Positions 33,401 through 37,306 of a stretch of DNA of 37,306 nucleotides are shown here, piece by piece. The stretch lies in the NCBI GenBank assembly GCA_019689695.1, contig JADGHA010000002.1:1-37306 (forward strand), written 5' to 3'. The translations under genes were made by a program, and so were the position numbers. The notes under the pieces are model-generated. The model searched no databases and was not told the origin of the DNA. It worked only from the letters and a program-made list of their open reading frames with translations. Source of the DNA: Micromonosporaceae bacterium. GTDB taxonomy: Bacteria > Actinomycetota > Actinomycetes > Mycobacteriales > Micromonosporaceae. The first letter of the stretch is position 1. Each line of letters opens with the position of its first letter.

Positions 33401-36400
33401 CGAACTCCTTGCCGTCAAGCAGCTTGGCGAACTCCTGCTTGATGGTCTCCGCCCACTTGGCGGCCTCCGCGTCGGTGCTGGGGATCAGCTCGTCCAGCGA
33501 CGGGCGGCGGCCTTCCTGCTCCCACCTCCGGTTGGTCCAGATCTCGTCGTGCGTGCTCTCCGGCGGCGACGCCGGCTCCGGCGCAGCCTCGTGGACGGGC
33601 TGTGCCTCCGCCGTGTGCTGCACCTCGGGCGTGGGCTGCGCCTCCGGCGTGTGGTGGACCGCCGGTCCGCGCTGGACCTCCGGCCCGCGGATCACGCCCG
33701 GCCCGTGCTGGACCTCGGGCGCGCGGATGACGCCCGGTCCGTGCTGGACCTCCGGCCGCCAGAAATGCGGCGGGTGCTGGACCTCCGGGTGCCAAATAGG
33801 GTGCGGCCGCGGCAGGTGATATGTCGGTTGACCGAGCCGGGCCAGGTCGCGGTCGATGCCCTCGATCTCCGACCAGAGCCGGGCCCGCGCCCCAGGCTCG
33901 GTGGTCTGCGCCAGTTCGCGCATCAGGTGCCGGCGCTCGTCCAGCCGGGCCCCGATGTGCGGGTCGGCCTGCGGCTGCGGCTCCGGCCGCGCCTCGGCGA
34001 CGAACAGCCGCCGCAGCCCGCCGAGGATCCGGCGGCCGATGCCCTGCGGCTCGGCCCGCCGCGCGGCCGCCTCGTGCTGCAGCGTCTCGGAGATCTCGTG
34101 CACCCAGGTACGCGCCAGCTGCTCACCGGCGACCCTGTTGTTGACCCGAACGACGTGGGGGTGCTCCGGCGTGCCGCGGCCCATGGTCGTCTCGGCGACG
34201 TTCGGCATCCCACGGCCGACCTCGGGCCGGAAGTAGTGCACCTGCCCGTCCGCGGTGTGCACCCGGACGAAGACGCCGTCCGATTGGATGTGCCGCACGG
34301 CACCGCCGGTGAAGTCCTCGGGCAGCACCCGGCCGGCCGCCTCGTGCAGTTCGAACTGGCTGACGTCCCACAGGTGCGGCGGCCGGCCGTCGGGCACGAA
34401 GCCGGTACCCGGGATGGGGCTCGCCGTGTGGGTGAGGGGCGGCTCCACGAAGCGGCCGGCGGCGGCGTCCCACTCGCCGATGACCCGTTCGCCGCTCGGC
34501 GTGTGGTGCGTGATCCGCCCGTTCTCGTAGACGACCCGGCTCCCGTCGCCGAGGTACGTCTCGACCCGGCCGATCTGGGCCAGGCGCGGGTCGCCCGCGC
34601 CGAGCAGCCGGCCCATGTGCGAGCGCACCGAGTTGACCGCGTTCTCCAGGCTGAGGTGGCCGTTGCGGCCGTCCAGCACCACGTCGCCGGCGAGCCGGCT
34701 GCCGTCCGGCTGCGGCTTGAACTTGGTCAGGGCGCGCTTGAGCTGGGAGTCCACCGCGCTGCGGGTGTCCGCCCCGACGTCCTTGTACTCGACCGCCCGG
34801 CCCGGGTCCTCCGGTCCGGTACGCTCCAACGCCTCCAGCGAGCGGTAGCCGTGGCTGCTCTGCGGGTGGGTCGGCAGCCGGGTGACGTGCCGGCCCTCGC
34901 TCGCCCGCAGCTCCGCCGTCGCGCGCTCGTTGGGGTCGAAGCCCTGCTTCGTCGTGGCGTACGCGTCGTGCACGCCCGGCCGGTACGCACTGCCCAGCGG
35001 TCCCGGCCGCTCCGGATTGGGCGGTGTGCCGCGCTCCTCCAGCAGGGATGGCCCGGCCTGATGGTCCACATGGGACTGCTGGTTGAGCTCCGGCACCGCC
35101 TGCTCGGCCTGGCGGTGCTGGATCTCCCCGAGGTCGATGCCGTGCTCGTGTGCCAGGCGTGCGGTGATCGGTCCCTGCAGCGCTCCCGGCTGGCGCTCGC
35201 TTGGGATCGGGTGGTTCGCGCTGGCGATGGCCGTCTCGGCGCGCGCCACCACATGCTCAGCGGTCAGCTCGGGGAATCGGGCGAGAACGTCGGTCCCGAC
35301 GGCCCGCTGGCCGGCGGGCGAGAGGTACTTGTCGAAGACGTACTGCCGCAGCTCTTCCGGGGTACGGTCGGCCAAGGCCCGATAGTCGTCGGAGCGAGGG
35401 AGCCGCGGATCGCTGTGGTAGCCGGGGCTGCCGGAGCCGGCCAGGCCGCGCAGGAACTCCTGCTGGACGACGAACGCCTCGAACTCCCGCTCGAAGCGCA
35501 GGTTCGCCAGGATCGCCTCGGCGTCCGCGCGGGAGATCGCGCCCCGGTTGACGCCATCCTGGACAGCTTCGAAGACCAGCTTGCTGTGCGGCTGCAGCGC
35601 GTGCATTCCCTCGTGGACGATGGTGGCCGCGATCGCGCTGATCGGCCGCGGCTGGCCGGCGTCCTCGACGCTGACGAAGGTCACGCCGATGTCGGCCCGA
35701 TAGCCGCCCCGGGCCGCCGGGTCGTTGACCCACGACTCGAGGTGGCCGGCCAGTTCCTCGGGGAGCAGGGCGCGGACGGACGCCATGTCCTTCGGGACGA
35801 CCCGCTCGAACGTGTGCAGGGCGTGCTCCTCGAACACCGGGCCGAGCACGTCGCCGATCTTCGCTACCGCGATCGCCTGGTCCATCACGTGCAGCTGGTG
35901 GGTGGTCGGGTCGATGCTGACCACCCGGGTGGCCATCTCCACCGACTCCAGCGGGTCGACGCCGTGCAGGTCGCGCCAGCCCGGGTCGGCCAGCTCACCA
36001 CCGTTGCCGAAGTCGCGCCAGCCCGCGTATCTGTCCGAGTACTCGTTGACCGCCTTGCTGAGCTCGCGCACGCCCTGGACCAGCTCGCGGATGTCGCCCG
36101 TGCGCTGCGCCTCGGCGACCAGCTCGCTGACCCGGTCGGCCTGCGCGGCCACCATGTCCAGGTCGTGCAGGCGTTGCGCGACAACGTGTTCCGGGTACTT
36201 GTCGAGCAGGTGCGCCTTCGCCTTGTCGACCAGCTCGTGCACCTGGTCCGGCAGCTCGGCACCGGTCCTGTTGCGGCCGTGCGCGAACGTCTCCGGGGGC
36301 GCGGGGGCCAGTTCCTGCGAGATCTGCTCCGGCCCGCCGGAAACCGCGTCGATCGCCTCCTGCCGCAGCTGCGCGATGGTGGCGTCGATCTCCTCGGCAG

Positions 36401-37058
36401 ACTTGGGGACGAACGAGCCGTCCTCAGTCCGTACCGCGAGGTGTTCCTGGGTCCACGCGACCACCTCGGGCGGCACGTCGGGGTTGGTGAGGTTGTGGCG
36501 TACGGACTCCGGCGTGACCGGCTGCGGGGTCTGCTCGACCGGCGCGGCGGTGCGGAAGGACACCTGGTCGGCCTCGATGAGGCGGACGTCCGGGGCGGGC
36601 TGCTCCAGGGCGTGCAGGTTCTCCGGTGTACGAGGGGCGTCCGGCGCGCCATGGAAGCCCTGCATCTGATCGTGCAAGGTCTGCCAGGCGTGGTTCAGCT
36701 CCTGGTGCACCAGTTCCGGCCGGGCCGCCACCTCGGTGGGCAGGTGCGCAGGCAGCACCACGCCGGCCGGTCCGGCCTGCACCCAGTGGCCGTCGACCAA
36801 CTCCATGGACGGCCGGAGCACGACCGGGTGCCCGGGCGGCAGGGACGAGTTGACCTGCAGCTTGACCTCCACGGTCAGCCCGTCCGGGTACTTGACGGTG
36901 AGAGTCTGCGTCTGCGGGTCCCAGACTGCCTGATGTGGACGGTCGGCGGCGCCCGGCGGCTGCCCCGCCAGCAGCCCGTCGACGTGCTGGTCGATGACGG
37001 CGGCGACGTCCTCCGGGGCCGCCACCGGCCGCTCGACGTGGATGGTCTCGGTCGGCAC
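30468..37058 (-). CDS. Giant 2196-aa multidomain polymorphic-toxin-like protein with C-terminal GT4 glycosyltransferase
   Basis: Uninterrupted ORF. HEGMH zincin-like motif (aa 482-486), ExK nuclease-like region (aa about 705-850), HEISE (aa 987-991), PEVQH repeats (aa about 1085-1155), GNAT-like (aa about 1195-1345), GT-B/GT4 (aa about 1720-2110) with E-x7-E at aa 2015-2023. Confidence 0.88.
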   Translation of the reverse strand: MPTETIHVERPVAAPEDVAAVIDQHVDGLLAGQPPGAADRPHQAVWDPQTQTLTVKYPDGLTVEVKLQVNSSLPPGHPVVLRPSMELVDGHWVQAGPAGVVLPAHLPTEVAARPELVHQELNHAWQTLHDQMQGFHGAPDAPRTPENLHALEQPAPDVRLIEADQVSFRTAAPVEQTPQPVTPESVRHNLTNPDVPPEVVAWTQEHLAVRTEDGSFVPKSAEEIDATIAQLRQEAIDAVSGGPEQISQELAPAPPETFAHGRNRTGAELPDQVHELVDKAKAHLLDKYPEHVVAQRLHDLDMVAAQADRVSELVAEAQRTGDIRELVQGVRELSKAVNEYSDRYAGWRDFGNGGELADPGWRDLHGVDPLESVEMATRVVSIDPTTHQLHVMDQAIAVAKIGDVLGPVFEEHALHTFERVVPKDMASVRALLPEELAGHLESWVNDPAARGGYRADIGVTFVSVEDAGQPRPISAIAATIVHEGMHALQPHSKLVFEAVQDGVNRGAISRADAEAILANLRFEREFEAFVVQQEFLRGLAGSGSPGYHSDPRLPRSDDYRALADRTPEELRQYVFDKYLSPAGQRAVGTDVLARFPELTAEHVVARAETAIASANHPIPSERQPGALQGPITARLAHEHGIDLGEIQHRQAEQAVPELNQQSHVDHQAGPSLLEERGTPPNPERPGPLGSAYRPGVHDAYATTKQGFDPNERATAELRASEGRHVTRLPTHPQSSHGYRSLEALERTGPEDPGRAVEYKDVGADTRSAVDSQLKRALTKFKPQPDGSRLAGDVVLDGRNGHLSLENAVNSVRSHMGRLLGAGDPRLAQIGRVETYLGDGSRVVYENGRITHHTPSGERVIGEWDAAAGRFVEPPLTHTASPIPGTGFVPDGRPPHLWDVSQFELHEAAGRVLPEDFTGGAVRHIQSDGVFVRVHTADGQVHYFRPEVGRGMPNVAETTMGRGTPEHPHVVRVNNRVAGEQLARTWVHEISETLQHEAAARRAEPQGIGRRILGGLRRLFVAEARPEPQPQADPHIGARLDERRHLMRELAQTTEPGARARLWSEIEGIDRDLARLGQPTYHLPRPHPIWHPEVQHPPHFWRPEVQHGPGVIRAPEVQHGPGVIRGPEVQRGPAVHHTPEAQPTPEVQHTAEAQPVHEAAPEPASPPESTHDEIWTNRRWEQEGRRPSLDELIPSTDAEAAKWAETIKQEFAKLLDGKEFAGVRTRMDLEDPYAVTVYKNDVVVRMDLVDTETHSVGRVVRVFHRDYDGSIYVEHNTLHLPEGSQGKGFAAEWNRYLEDWYRYSGVDRIEVHASSTVGGYAWAKAGFDWAPNTEHRVNAILDRLRAEMRDIDADMEQIRAWANGDHTVDINRLRHKYHADDPVDMVADAMRQKDAAQDILNRAANNPFGRGDYPTPNDIARAGWNGEHGRDATWIGKRAMLGSDWKGVKPISEGGPLHSRRELYDSWGDIESELGPDPRPAQPMSTVEQLGGEPPGGPEETPRAPADRPTTPLHILAFDAAPGRSGQPGLMERVSTALGGIGDHVLLRQPDVPSTELAPRVQVSGAAPIPGITGRLSPLLRLDGLPADADVIIGYGETAGIADVRRDAFPEAKIVQILDAVPTDPAHLAVIARADLVVAVGPDVAREVAAMLDSLGLERTPPVHELPPPDGETGGRGLHDIVMGLGDDVARVDHATWERELSPREVVLRRAGDTDVPTDEKLRVMTVSTEYWSNRGGVPTANRELTEAFGAAGAEVYARVSTVDFSNPELTHAQPAPGVHVIGVRHVWGVVDAKGEPDTRAMSMLPENLPPHVDVVVGHSRFSGGAAQWLVEHVYPDAKYIHVLHTSPEVLDALRGNPAEGLQHAQTERTLMRGADLVAGVGPLLGKEAARLSAEAAQVAPPVHEIISDMPAVAGGPPPRPPDRAGFEILVQGRAGDPIKGVDFAAELIAELRADGVDAHLTVRGAPDSAAAAIQARQLSEIAGNEVVVKPFTTNKAELLADLYQADLVMMPSMHEGFGLVASEAARAGVPVVVGEGTGAGLFFGDPHYVPAELGEPATVRDGVTVQALRDALAAVTAEDGTLTPEAIRSALERIGQQRLPAWAAHVKQVLEALDQHRQRALELREYLDRQFPPGSAARRLLEAMQGIETGGPSTPRAAAAQSSGPGAAGGSAAAPAQAASPDLVDPQLLRSALMPD
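33594..33806 (-). repeat. PEVQH-type degenerate tandem repeat linker
   Basis: HPEVQHPPHFWRPEVQHGPGVIRAPEVQHGPGVIRGPEVQRGPAVHHTPEAQPTPEVQHTAEAQP; core 36-bp (12-aa) unit. Confidence 0.9.
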
Positions 37059-37084
37059 CAGCTGGTACGGCCGGTGCTGCGCGG

Positions 37085-37300
37085 TTACGCCGCGTACGTC
37101 CCCCGGTCCGGCCAGCTCCCCTGGCTGCGGTAGAGCTTCAGGACCTTCCAGACCACCGCCCCGAAGTTCCGGTCCTGCTCCGTGTCCAGGGACCGACCCT
37201 GCTGCGACTCCTTGCTGATCACCAACCGGTGGTTCATCTCCGGATACCCGAAGATGTACTCCACCTCCTGCTTGTCTTCCCGGACCTTCTGAAAGTCCAC
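37085..37300 (-). CDS. Small hypothetical protein, possibly 5'-truncated at window edge
   Basis: VDFQKVREDKQEVEYIFGYPEMNHRLVISKESQQG...SWPDRGTYAA; 26 nt upstream of the giant gene; open to the window edge. Confidence 0.65.
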   Translation of the reverse strand: MDFQKVREDKQEVEYIFGYPEMNHRLVISKESQQGRSLDTEQDRNFGAVVWKVLKLYRSQGSWPDRGTYAA

Positions 37301-37306
37301 CAGTAT

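Noticed and set aside
32688-37133. 1481-aa plus-strand ORF opposite the giant gene
   Set aside because: Low-complexity Val/Arg/Leu/Gly-rich translation without motifs, antisense to a gene with clear domain motifs; typical high-GC antisense open frame.
1-37306. CRISPR arrays, tRNA or rRNA genes, IS elements/transposases, integrases
   Set aside because: No direct-repeat/spacer array, no tRNA cloverleaf-like gene or rRNA sequence noticed in the gaps, and no transposase or integrase motif in the ORFs; small non-coding RNAs cannot be excluded by eye.

Overview
High-GC actinobacterial chromosomal DNA, probably Micromonosporaceae (inferred from base composition and gene content). The left two thirds (about 1-24,000) is mostly ordinary metabolism: a sugar ABC permease pair with a LacI regulator and GH13 alpha-glucosidase, acylphosphatase, xylBA with a divergent ROK regulator, a TcmP-like protein, an SBP-VWA fusion protein, a sulfonate/nitrate-type ABC operon with an Rrf2 regulator, a FAH-family hydrolase divergent from GntR-lutABC, an AEC transporter, a UBP zinc finger overlapping a Na+/H+ antiporter, an SRPBCC protein and a lipoprotein. 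The right third (about 24,073-37,306) is accessory and resembles a polymorphic-toxin/immunity locus. It has two main points of interest. (1) A three-gene block with ATGA-type start/stop overlaps encodes a small membrane protein, a protein that appears to fuse an HNH/EndoVII (WHH-like) nuclease domain to a SUKH (SMI1/KNR4) immunity domain, and an SseB-family protein. (2) A 2196-aa multidomain protein carries an HExxH zincin-like module, an ExK restriction-endonuclease-like (CdiA-CT-like) module, an HEISE metallopeptidase-like module, a PEVQH repeat linker, a GNAT-like module and a GT4 glycosyltransferase preceded by a diverged copy of its own N-terminal Rossmann half. It has no recognisable signal peptide, WXG or RHS region. 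Five uncharacterised ORFs plus one convergent ORF lie between the two. All domain calls come from reading motifs by eye; no database search was run.
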